From Nemertoderma westbladi (lineage: Eukaryota > Xenacoelomorpha > Nemertodermatida > Nemertodermatidae), in NCBI GenBank assembly GCA_032718475.1, contig JAUCBJ010002196.1, positions 1 through 64,000 on the forward strand: a DNA stretch of 64,000 nt, written 5' to 3'. The notes below the pieces were generated by a model. The model saw only the letters and a list, made by a program, of their open reading frames with translations. It did no database searches and was not told where the DNA came from. Positions within the stretch are counted from its first letter, which is position 1. Every line of letters begins with the position of its first letter. The position numbers and the translations under genes were made by a program. Positions 49,486-62,600 of the stretch are shown here, piece by piece.

Positions 49486-50654
49486 TTTCAAAAAATGTAG
49501 TTTTTTAGCAGATAAGAAGATCGGTACGTACAGTAATTGATACATTTTCAGAAAAATGGAAACAATTTCTAAACTTTTCACAGAATACATGTGTGCCAAG
49601 TTTGGTTATATTTCATCAATGATTGGCGGACTTATTTCGGTTTTTACCAAAATTTTGAAACTATCGGTACCAACAGACAGACTGTCTGATATGTGACCTT
49701 TGATTCATTAAACCTCAGATTCTTTCCAAACTTTTGACAGACTTCATACAGTACGTACCAAGTTTGGTTTAATTTCATATATAAATGACCGAGTTATACA
49801 GTATTAGCGATCAAAAATTAGACAGATGACAGACAACTCCTCAACGGCACCCATATGCTAAGACTTCGGGTCAATTTGAGGGTCGCCCCACATTTTACAT
49901 CCATATCTTGGTTGGAAATACTTAGTTGCACTTTATTATCACTAATTATCCAGAAATTACTGTTATGTTAAGTGTAAGAGACCATTTTGACAATAAAATT
50001 CGTACAGGTCCCGTACTTTACCTAGCAATGTCCCATACTTTACCACACACACCACACTGTAAAAAATTAGCCATGTAGCAATTCGTCTGATATTTATATT
50101 TTTATTGAAGCTTAATAATACAGTTTTATCCTAAACATTAACTCAACACCGTACCTGCGCACAATTCGCTAAACTTTAGAATTGAAATCATAAAATAAAA
50201 AAAACCATTTCGTACGAATCCGTACTTTACCTTAATTAGACAAGTTGGTGTTTTCTCAAAAGTGTCCAAGACCCGCCATAAGCTTCGCGAGATTTCATTT
50301 TGGCGTGAATGCTTTAAAGAGACTAGTTACTGTAGCTAAATAGCTAAATGAGTTATTTTTATTCGCAAAGTTTATATCATCTTAGTCTATTCTATACAAT
50401 ATTTATCCTAAAACACTAAAACAATTTATTTAAATTTGACAATTTATTTTATTAAGTCAGCAGTAAATGCATTATGCAATTTACATTTTAGTTTCATAGA
50501 AATTATTATTCTATCCAGATCCATTTGTTAATTGGTAATTGATCTATATGGAAATAAATACTGTAGAATGAAGATGCCATACAACTACTCTACAGTAATT
50601 AATTGTACCTTATTAGGTCCACTCTATGTAATATTAATAGTAATAAAGTACAGT
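49486..50654. other. Unclassified AT-rich segment with further copies of the GTAAAGTATGGGAC motif
   Basis: More motif copies lie at about 50008, 50031 and 50219. A diverged pair of ACCAAGTTTGGTTTAATTTC-like blocks lies at about 49591 and 49776. Repeated subterminal motifs without coding capacity suggest a non-autonomous DNA transposon, but I could not find convincing ends or a target duplication. Confidence 0.45.
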
Positions 50655-53600
50655 AGGTGGTTAGCGTAATTGGTCTTCCCGGCCAGCCACCGCCTGTACA
50701 CCATTGTACTAACTAGGTGGTTGGCGTAATTGGTCTTCCCGGCCAGCCACCGCCTGTACACCATTGTACTAACAAACTAGGTGGTTAGCGTAATTGTTCT
50801 TCACGGCCAGCCACCGTCTGTACACCATTGTACTAACTAGGTGGTTAGCGTAATTGGTCTTCCCGGCCAGCCACCGCCTGTACACCATTGTACTAACAAA
50901 CTAGGTGGTTAGCGTAATTGGTCTTCACGGCCAGCCACCGTCTGTACACCATTGTACTAACTAGGTGGTTAGCGTAATTGGTCTTCCCGGCCAGCCACCG
51001 CCTGTACACCATTGTACTAACAAACTAGGTGGTTAGCGTAATTGGTCTTCACGGCCAGCCACCGTCTGTACACCATTGTACTAACTAGGTGGTTAGCGTA
51101 ATTGGTCTTCCCGGCCAGCCACCGCCTGTACACCATTGTACTAACAAACTAGGTGGTTAGCGTAATTGGTCTTCACGGCCAGCCACCGTCTGTACACCAT
51201 TGTACTAACTAGGTGGTTAGCGTAATTGGTCTTCCCGGCCAGCCACCGCCTGTACACCATTGTACTAACAAACTAGGTGGTTAGCGTAATTGGTCTTCAC
51301 GGCCAGCCACCGTCTGTACACCATTGTACTAACTAGGTGGTTGGCGTAATTGGTCTTCACGGCCAGCCACCGTCTGTACACCATTGTACTAACTAGGTGG
51401 TTGGCGTAATTGGTCTTCCCGGCCAGCCACCGCCTGTACACCATTGTACTAACTAGGTGGTTAGCGTAATTGGTCTTCCCGGCCAGCCACCGCCTGTACA
51501 CCATTGTACTAACAAACTAGGTGGTTAGCGTAATTGGTCTTCACGGCCAGCCACCGTCTGTACACCATTGTACTAACTAGGTGGTTGGCGTAATTGGTCT
51601 TCACGGCCAGCCACCGTCTGGACACCATTGTACTAACTAGGTGGTTGGCGTAATTGGTCTTCCCGGCCAGCCACCGCCTGTACACCATTGTACTAACTAA
51701 CTAGGTAGTTGGCGTAATTGGTCTTCCCGGCCAGCCACCGTCTGTACACCATTGTACTATCTAGGTGGTTGGCGTAATTGGTCTTCACGGCCAGCCACCG
51801 TCTGTACACCATTGTACTAACTAACTAGGTGGTTAGCGTAATTGGTCTTCACGGCCAGCTACTACCTGTACACCATTGTACTAACTAACTAGGTGGTTAG
51901 GGTAACTGGTCTTCACGGCCAGCCACCGCCTCTACACCATTGTACTAACTAACCAGGTGGTTAGCGTAATTGGTCTTCCCGGCCTGCCATCGCCTGTACA
52001 CCATTATACTAAATAGGTGGTTGGCATAATTGGAGTTCCCGGCCAGCCACCGCCTGTACACCATAGTACTAACTAACTAGGTGGTTAGCGTAATTGGTCT
52101 TCCCGGCCTGCCATCGCCTGTACACCATTATACTAACTAGGTGGTTGGCATAATTGGAGTTCCCGGCCAGCCACCGCCTGTACACCATAGTACTAACTAA
52201 CTAGGTGGTTAGCGTAATTAGTCTTCCCGGCCAGCCACCGCCTGTACACCATAGTACTAACTAACTAGGTGGTTAGCGTAATTGGTCTTCCCGGCCTGCC
52301 ATCGCCTGTACACCATTGTACTAACTAGGTGGTTGGCATAATTGGTCTTCCTGGCCAGCCACCGCCTGTACACCATTGTACTAACTGACTAGGTGGTTGG
52401 TGTAATTGGTCTCCCTGGACAGCCACAGTCTGTACACCATTGTACTAACTAACTAGGTGGTTAGCGTAATTGGTCTTCCCGGCCTTCCATCGCCTGTACA
52501 CCATTGTACTAACTAGGTGGTTGGTATAATTGGTCTTCCCGGCCAGCCACCGCCTGTACACCATAGTACTAACTAACTAGGTGGTTAGCGTAATTGGTCT
52601 CCCTGGCCAGCCACCGACTGTATGTACACCATTGTACTAACTGACTAGTTGGTTGGCGTAATTGGTCTCCCTGGCCAGCCACCGTCTGTACACCATTGTA
52701 CTAACTAACTAGGTGGTTAGCGTAATTGGTCTTCCCGGCCAGCCACCGCCTGTACACCATTGTACTAACTAACTAGGTGGTTGGCGTAATTGGTCTTTCC
52801 GGCCAGCCACCGTCTGTACACCATTGTACATACTAACGAGGTGGTTGGCGTAATTGGTCTTCCCGGCCTGCCATCGCCTGTACACCATTGTACTAACTAG
52901 GTGGTTGGCATAATTGGTCTTCCCAGCCAGCCACCGCCTGTACACCATAGTACTAACTAACTAGGTGGTTAGCGTAATTGGTCTTCCCGGACAGCCACCA
53001 CCTGTACACCATAGTACTAACTAACTAGGTGGTTAGCGTAATTGGTCTTCCCGGCCTGCCATCGCCTGTACACCATTGTACTAACTAGGTGGTTGGCATA
53101 ATTGGTCTTCCCGGCCAGCCACCGCCTGTACACCATTGTACTAACTGACTAGGTGGTTGGCGTAATTGGTCTCCCTGGCCAGCCACCATCTGTACACCAT
53201 TGTACTAACTAACTATGAGGTTAGCGTAATTGGTCTTCCCGGCCAGCCACCGCCTGTACACCATTGTACTAACTAACTAGGTGGTTGGCGTAATTGGTCT
53301 TTCCGGCCAGCCACCGTCTGTACACCATTGTACTAACTAACTAGGTGGTTGGCATAATTGGTCTTCCCGGCCAGCCAGCGTCTGTACACCATTGTACTAA
53401 CTAACTAGGTGGTTGGCGTAATTGGTCTTCCCGGCCAGCCACCACCTGTACACCATTGTACTAACTAGGTGGTTGGCGTAAATGGTCTTCCCGGCCAGCC
53501 ACCGTCTGTACACCATTGTACTAACTAACTAGGTAGTTGGCGTAATTGGTCTTCCCGGCCAGCCACCGTCTGTACACCATTGTACTAACTAGGTGGTTGG

Positions 53601-56600
53601 CGTAATTGGTCTTCCTGGCCAGCCACCGTCTGTACACATTGTACTAACTAACTAGGTTGTTGGCATAATTGGTCTTCCCGGGCAGCCACCGCCTCTACAC
53701 CATTGTACTAACTAACCAGGTGGTTAGCGTAATTGGTCTTCCCGGCCTGCCATCGCCTGTACAACATTATACTAACTAGGTGGTTGGCATAATTGGAATT
53801 CCCGGCCAGCCACCGCCTGTACACCATAGTACTACTAACTAGGTGGTTAGCGTAATTGGTCTTCCCGGCCTGCCATCGCCTGTACACCATTGTACTAACT
53901 AGGTGGTTGACATAATTGGTCTTCCCGGCAGGCCACCGCCTGTACACCATTGTACTAATTGACTAGGTGGTTGGCGTAATTGGTCTCCCCGGCCAACCAC
54001 CGTCTGTACACCATTGTACTAACTAGGTGGTTGGCATAATTGGTCTTCCCGGCCAGCCACCGCCTGTACACCATAGTACTAACTAACTAGGTGGTTAGCG
54101 TAATTAGTCTTCCCGGCCAGCCACAGCCTGTACACCATAGTACTAACTAACTAGGTGGTTAGCGTAATTGGTCTTCCCGGCCTGCCATCGCCTGTACACC
54201 ATTGTACTAACTAGGTGGTTGGCATAATTGGTCTTCCTGGCCAGCCACCGCCTGTACACCATTGTACTAACTGACTAGGTGGTTGGTGTAATTGGTCTCC
54301 CTGGCCAGCCACAGTCTGTACACCATTGTACTAACTAACTAGGTGGTTAGCGTAATTGGTCTTCCCGGCCTGCCATCGCCTGTACACCATTGTACTAACT
54401 AGGTGGTTGGCATAATTGGTCTTCCCGGCCAGCCACCGCCTGTACACCATAGTACTAACTAACTAGGTGGTTAGCGTAATTGGTCTCCCTGGCCAGCCAC
54501 CGACTGTACGTACACCATTGTACTAACTGACTAGGTGGTTGGCGTAATTGGTCTCCCTGGCCAGCCACCGTCTGTACACCATTGTACTAACTAACTAGGT
54601 AGTTAGCGTAATTGGTCTTCCCGGCCAGCCACCGCCTGTACACCATTGTACTAACTAACTAGGTGGTTGGCGTAATTGGTCTTTCCGGCCAGCCACCGTC
54701 TGTACACCATTGTACATACTAACGAGGTGGTTGGCGTAATTGGTCTTCCCGGCCTGCCATCGCCTGTACACCATTGTACTAACTAGGTGGTTGGCATAAT
54801 TGGTCTTCCCGGCCAGCCACCGCCTGTACACCATAGTACTAACTAACTAGGTGGTTAGCGTAATTGGTCTTCCCGGACAGCCACCGCCTGTACACCATAG
54901 TACTAACTAACTAGGTGGTTAGCGTAATTGGTCTTCCCGGCCTGCCATCGCCTGTACACCATTGTACTAACTAGGTGGTTGGCATAATTGGTCTTCCCGG
55001 CCAGCCACCGCCTGTACACCATTGTACTAACTGACTAGGTGGTTGGCGTAATTGGTCTCCCTGGCCAGCCACCATCTGTACACCATTGTACTAACTAACT
55101 ATGAGGTTAGCGTAATTGGCCTTCCCGGCCAGCCACCGCCTGTACACCATTGTACTAACTAACTAGGTGGTTGGCGTAATTGGTCTTTCCGGCCAGCCAC
55201 CGTCTGTACACCATTGTACTAACTAACTAGGTGGTTGGCGTAATTGGTCTTCCCGGCCAGCCAGCGTCTGTACACCATTGTACTAACTAACTAGGTGGTT
55301 GGCGTAATTGGTCTTCCCGGCCAGCCACCACCTGTACACCATTGTACTAACTAGGTGGTTGGCGTAAATGGTCTTCCCGGCCAGCCACCGTCTGTACACC
55401 ATTGTACTAACTAACTAGGTAGTTGGCGTAATTGGTCTTCCCGGCCAGCCACCGTCTGTACACCATTGTACTAACTAGGTGGTTGGCGTAATTGGTCTTC
55501 CTGGCCAGCCACCGTCTGTACACATTGTACTAACTAACTAGGTTGTTGGCATAATTGGTCTTCCCGGGCAGCCACCGCCTGTACATCATTGTACTAACTA
55601 ACTAGGTGGTTGGCGTAATTGGTCTTCCCGGCCAGCCACTGTCTGTACACCATTGTACTAACTAACTAGGTGGTTGGCGTAATTGGTCTTCCCAGCCAGC
55701 CACCGTCTGTACACCATTGTACTAACTAGGTGGTTAGCGTAATTGGTCTTCCCGGCCAGTCACCATCTGTACACCATTGTACTAACTAACTAGGTGGTTG
55801 GCGTAATTGGTCTTCCCAGCCAGCCACTGCCTGTACACCATTGTACTAACTAACTAGGTGGTTGGCGTAATTGGTCTTCCCAGCCAGCCAGCGTATGTAC
55901 ACCATTGTACTAACTAACTAGGTGGTTGGCATAATTGGTCTTCCTGGCCAGCCACCGTCTGTACACCATTGTACTAACTAACTAGGTGGTTAGCGTAATT
56001 GGTCTTCCCGGCCAGCCACCGTCTGTACACAATTGTACTAACTAACTAGGTGGTTAGCGTAATTGGTCTTCCCGGCCAGCCACCATCTGTACACCATTGT
56101 ACTAACTAACTAGGTGGTTAGCGTAATTGGTCTTCATGGCCAGCCACCGCCTGTACACCATTGTACTAACTAACTAGGTGGTTAGTGTAATTGGTCTTCC
56201 CGGCCAGCCACCGTCTGTACACCATTGTACTAACTAACTAGGTGGTTAGTGTAATTGGTCTTCCCGGCCTGCCACCGCCTGTACACCATTGTACTAACTA
56301 ACTAGGTGGTTAGCGTAATTGGTCTTCCCGGCCTGCCATCGCCTGTACACCATTGTACTAACTAGGTGGTTGGCATAATTGGTCTTCCCGGCCAGCCACC
56401 GCCTGTACACCATAGTACTAACTAACTAGGTGGTTAGCGTAATTGGTCTTCCCGGCCTGCCATCGCCTGTACACCATTGTACTAAACTAGGTGGTTGGCA
56501 TAATTCGTCTTCCCGGCCAGCCACCGCCTGTACACCATTGTACTAACTGACTAGGTGGTTGGTGTAATTGGTCTCCCCGGCCAGCCACCGTCTGTACACC

Positions 56601-59600
56601 ATTGTACTAACTAACTAGGTGGTTAGCGTAATTGGTCTTCGCGGCCTGCCATCGCCTGTACACCTTTGTACTAACTAGGTAGTTGGCATAATTGGTCTCC
56701 CCGTCCAGCCACCGTCTGTACACCATTGTACTAACAATCTAGGTGGTTAGCGTAATTGGTCTTCCCAGCCAGCCACCATCTGTACACCATTGTACTAACT
56801 AACTAGGTGGTTGGCGTAATTGGTCTCCCCAGCCAGCCACCGTCTGTACACCATTGTACTAACTAACTAGGTGGTTGGCATAATTGGTCTTCCTGGCCAG
56901 CCACCGTCTGTACACCATTGTACTAACTAACTAGGTGGTTAGCGTAATTGGTCTTCCCGGCCAGCCACCGTCTGTACACCATTGTACTAACTAACTAGGT
57001 GGTTAGCGTAATTGGTCTTCCCGGCCAGCCACCATCTGTACACCATTGTACTAACTAACTAGGTGGTTAGCGTAATTGGTCTTCATGGCCAGCCACCGCC
57101 TGTACACCATTGTACTAACTAACTAGGTGGTTAGTGTAATTGGTCATCCCGGCCAGCCACCGTCTGTACACCATTGTACTAACTAACTAGGTGGTTAGTG
57201 TAATTGGTCTTCCCGGCCTGCCACCGCCTGTACACCATTGTACTAACTAACTAGGTGGTTAGCGTAATTGGTCTTCCCGGCCTGCCATCGCCTGTACACC
57301 ATTGTACTAACAAGGTGGTTGGCATAATTGGTCTTCCCGGCCAGCCACCGCCTGTACACCATAGTACTAACTAACTAGGTGGTTAGCGTAATTGGTCTTC
57401 CCGGCCTGCCATCGCCTGTACACCATTGTACTAAACTAGGTGGTTGGCATAATTCGTCTTCCCGGCCAGCCACCGCCTGTACACCATTGTACTAACTGAC
57501 TAGGTGGTTGGTGTAATTGGTCTCCCCGGCCAGCCACCGTCTGTACACCATTGTACTAACTAACTAGGTGGTTAGCGTAATTGGTCTTCGCGGCCTGCCA
57601 TCGCCTGTACACCTTTGTACTAACTAGGTAGTTGGCATAATTGGTCTCCCCGTCCAGCCACCGTCTGTACACCATTGTACTAACAAACTAGGTGGTTAGC
57701 GTAATTGGTCTTCCCAGCCAGCCACCATCTGTACACCATTGTACTAACTAACTAGGTGGTTGGCGTAATTGGTCTCCCCAGCCAGCCACCGTCTGTACAC
57801 TATTGTACTAACTAACTAGGTGGTTAGAGTAATTGGTCTTCCTGGCCAGCCACTGCCTGTACACCATTGCACTAACTAGGTGGTTAGCGTAATTGGTCTT
57901 CCCGGCCAGCCACTGCCTGTACACCATAGTACTAACTAACTAGGTGGTTAGCATAATTGGTCTTCCCGGCCAGCCACCGCCTGTACACCATTATACTAAC
58001 TGACTAGGTGGTTGGCGTAATTGGTCTCCCAGGCCAGCCACCATCTGTACACCATTGTACTAACTAACTAGGTGGTTAGCGTAATTGGTCTTCCCGGCCA
58101 GCCACCGCCTGTACACCATTGTACTAACTATCTAGGTGGTTGGCGTAATTGGTCTTTCCGGCCAGCCACCGTCTGTACACCATTGTACTAACTAACTAGG
58201 TGGTTGGCGTAATTGATCTTCCCGGCCAGCCATCGCCTGTACACCATTGTACTAACTAGGTGGTTGGCATAATTGGTCTTCCTGGCCAGCCACCGCCTGT
58301 ACACCATTGTACTAACTGACTAGGTGGTTGGTGTAATTGGTCTCCCTGGCCAGCCACAGTCTGTACACCATTGTACTAACTAACTAGGTGGTTAGCGTAA
58401 TTGGTCTTCCCGGCCTGCCATCGCCTGTACACCATTGTACTAACTAGGTGGTTGGCATAATTGGTCTTCCCGGCCAGCCACCGCCTGTACACCATAGTAC
58501 TAACTAACTAGGTGGTTAGCGTAATTGGTCTCCCTGGCCAGCCACCGACTGTACGTACACCATTGTACTAACTGACTAGGTGGTTGGCGTAATTGGTCTC
58601 CCTGGCCAGCCACCGTCTGTACACCATTGTACTAACTAACTAGGTAGTTAGCGTAATTGGTCTTCCCGGCCAGCCACCGCCTGTACACCATTGTACTAAC
58701 TAACTAGGTGGTTGGCGTAATTGGTCTTTCCGGCCAGCCACCGTCTGTACACCATTGTACATACTAACGAGGTGGTTGGCGTAATTGGTCTTCCCGGCCT
58801 GCCATCGCCTGTACACCATTGTACTAACTAGGTGGTTGGCATAATTGGTCTTCCCGGCCAGCCACCGCCTGTACACCATAGTACTAACTAACTAGGTGGT
58901 TAGCGTAATTGGTCTTCCCGGACAGCCACCGCCTGTACACCATAGTACTAACTAACTAGGTGGTTAGCGTAATTGGTCTTCCCGGCCTGCCATCGCCTGT
59001 ACACCATTGTACTAACTAGGTGGTTGGCATAATTGGTCTTCCCGGCCAGCCACCGCCTGTACACCATTGTACTAACTGACTAGGTGGTTGGCGTAATTGG
59101 TCTCCCTGGCCAGCCACCATCTGTACACCATTGTACTAACTAACTATGAGGTTAGCGTAATTGGCCTTCCCGGCCAGCCACCGCCTGTACACCATTGTAC
59201 TAACTAACTAGGTGGTTGGCGTAATTGGTCTTTCCGGCCAGCCACCGTCTGTACACCATTGTACTAACTAACTAGGTGGTTGGCGTAATTGGTCTTCCCG
59301 GCCAGCCAGCGTCTGTACACCATTGTACTAACTAACTAGGTGGTTGGCGTAATTGGTCTTCCCGGCCAGCCACCACCTGTACACCATTGTACTAACTAGG
59401 TGGTTGGCGTAAATGGTCTTCCCGGCCAGCCACCGTCTGTACACCATTGTACTAACTAACTAGGTAGTTGGCGTAATTGGTCTTCCCGGCCAGCCACCGT
59501 CTGTACACCATTGTACTAACTAGGTGGTTGGCGTAATTGGTCTTCCTGGCCAGCCACCGTCTGTACACATTGTACTAACTAACTAGGTTGTTGGCATAAT

Positions 59601-62600
59601 TGGTCTTCCCGGGCAGCCACCGCCTGTACATCATTGTACTAACTAACTAGGTGGTTGGCGTAATTGGTCTTCCCGGCCAGCCACTGTCTGTACACCATTG
59701 TACTAACTAACTAGGTGGTTGGCGTAATTGGTCTTCCCAGCCAGCCACCGTCTGTACACCATTGTACTAACTAGGTGGTTAGCGTAATTGGTCTTCCCGG
59801 CCAGTCACCATCTGTACACCATTGTACTAACTAACTAGGTGGTTGGCGTAATTGGTCTTCCCAGCCAGCCACTGCCTGTACACCATTGTACTAACTAACT
59901 AGGTGGTTGGCGTAATTGGTCTTCCCAGCCAGCCAGCGTATGTACACCATTGTACTAACTAACTAGGTGGTTGGCATAATTGGTCTTCCTGGCCAGCCAC
60001 CGTCTGTACACCATTGTACTAACTAACTAGGTGGTTAGCGTAATTGGTCTTCCCGGCCAGCCACCGTCTGTACACAATTGTACTAACTAACTAGGTGGTT
60101 AGCGTAATTGGTCTTCCCGGCCAGCCACCATCTGTACACCATTGTACTAACTAACTAGGTGGTTAGCGTAATTGGTCTTCATGGCCAGCCACCGCCTGTA
60201 CACCATTGTACTAACTAACTAGGTGGTTAGTGTAATTGGTCTTCCCGGCCAGCCACCGTCTGTACACCATTGTACTAACTAACTAGGTGGTTAGTGTAAT
60301 TGGTCTTCCCGGCCTGCCACCGCCTGTACACCATTGTACTAACTAACTAGGTGGTTAGCGTAATTGGTCTTCCCGGCCTGCCATCGCCTGTACACCATTG
60401 TACTAACTAGGTGGTTGGCATAATTGGTCTTCCCGGCCAGCCACCGCCTGTACACCATAGTACTAACTAACTAGGTGGTTAGCGTAATTGGTCTTCCCGG
60501 CCTGCCATCGCCTGTACACCATTGTACTAAACTAGGTGGTTGGCATAATTCGTCTTCCCGGCCAGCCACCGCCTGTACACCATTGTACTAACTGACTAGG
60601 TGGTTGGTGTAATTGGTCTCCCCGGCCAGCCACCGTCTGTACACCATTGTACTAACTAACTAGGTGGTTAGCGTAATTGGTCTTCGCGGCCTGCCATCGC
60701 CTGTACACCTTTGTACTAACTAGGTAGTTGGCATAATTGGTCTCCCCGTCCAGCCACCGTCTGTACACCATTGTACTAACAATCTAGGTGGTTAGCGTAA
60801 TTGGTCTTCCCAGCCAGCCACCATCTGTACACCATTGTACTAACTAACTAGGTGGTTGGCGTAATTGGTCTCCCCAGCCAGCCACCGTCTGTACACCATT
60901 GTACTAACTAACTAGGTGGTTGGCATAATTGGTCTTCCTGGCCAGCCACCGTCTGTACACCATTGTACTAACTAACTAGGTGGTTAGCGTAATTGGTCTT
61001 CCCGGCCAGCCACCGTCTGTACACCATTGTACTAACTAACTAGGTGGTTAGCGTAATTGGTCTTCCCGGCCAGCCACCATCTGTACACCATTGTACTAAC
61101 TAACTAGGTGGTTAGCGTAATTGGTCTTCATGGCCAGCCACCGCCTGTACACCATTGTACTAACTAACTAGGTGGTTAGTGTAATTGGTCATCCCGGCCA
61201 GCCACCGTCTGTACACCATTGTACTAACTAACTAGGTGGTTAGTGTAATTGGTCTTCCCGGCCTGCCACCGCCTGTACACCATTGTACTAACTAACTAGG
61301 TGGTTAGCGTAATTGGTCTTCCCGGCCTGCCATCGCCTGTACACCATTGTACTAACAAGGTGGTTGGCATAATTGGTCTTCCCGGCCAGCCACCGCCTGT
61401 ACACCATAGTACTAACTAACTAGGTGGTTAGCGTAATTGGTCTTCCCGGCCTGCCATCGCCTGTACACCATTGTACTAAACTAGGTGGTTGGCATAATTC
61501 GTCTTCCCGGCCAGCCACCGCCTGTACACCATTGTACTAACTGACTAGGTGGTTGGTGTAATTGGTCTCCCCGGCCAGCCACCGTCTGTACACCATTGTA
61601 CTAACTAACTAGGTGGTTAGCGTAATTGGTCTTCGCGGCCTGCCATCGCCTGTACACCTTTGTACTAACTAGGTAGTTGGCATAATTGGTCTCCCCGTCC
61701 AGCCACCGTCTGTACACCATTGTACTAACAAACTAGGTGGTTAGCGTAATTGGTCTTCCCAGCCAGCCACCATCTGTACACCATTGTACTAACTAACTAG
61801 GTGGTTGGCGTAATTGGTCTCCCCAGCCAGCCACCGTCTGTACACTATTGTACTAACTAACTAGGTGGTTAGAGTAATTGGTCTTCCTGGCCAGCCACTG
61901 CCTGTACACCATTGCACTAACTAGGTGGTTAGCGTAATTGGTCTTCCCGGCCTGCCACTGCCTGTACACCATAGTACTAACTAACTAGGTGGTTAGCATA
62001 ATTGGTCTTCCCGGCCAGCCACCGCCTGTACACCATTATACTAACTGACTAGGTGGTTGGCGTAATTGGTCTCCCAGGCCAGCCACCATCTGTACACCAT
62101 TGTACTAACTAACTAGGTGGTTAGCGTAATTGGTCTTCCCGGCCAGCCACCGCCTGTACACCATTGTACTAACTATCTAGGTGGTTGGCGTAATTGGTCT
62201 TTCCGGCCAGCCACCGTCTGTACACCATTGTACTAACTAACTAGGTGGTTGGCGTAATTGATCTTCCCGGCCAGCCAGCGTCTGTACACCATTGTACTAA
62301 CTAACTAGGTGGTTGGCGTAATTGGTCTTCCCGGCCAGCCACCACCTGTACACCATTGTACTAACTAGGTGGTTGGCGTAAATGGTCTTCCCGGCCAGCC
62401 ACCGTCTGTACACCATTGTACTAACTAACTAGGTAGTTGGCGTAATTGGTCATCCCGGCCAGCCACCGTCTGTACACCATTGTACTAACTAGTTGGTTGG
62501 CGTAATTGGTCTTCCCGGCCAGCCACCGTCTGCACACCATTGTACTAACTAACTAGGTTGTTGGCATAATTGGTCTTCCCGGCCAGCCACCGCCTGTACA

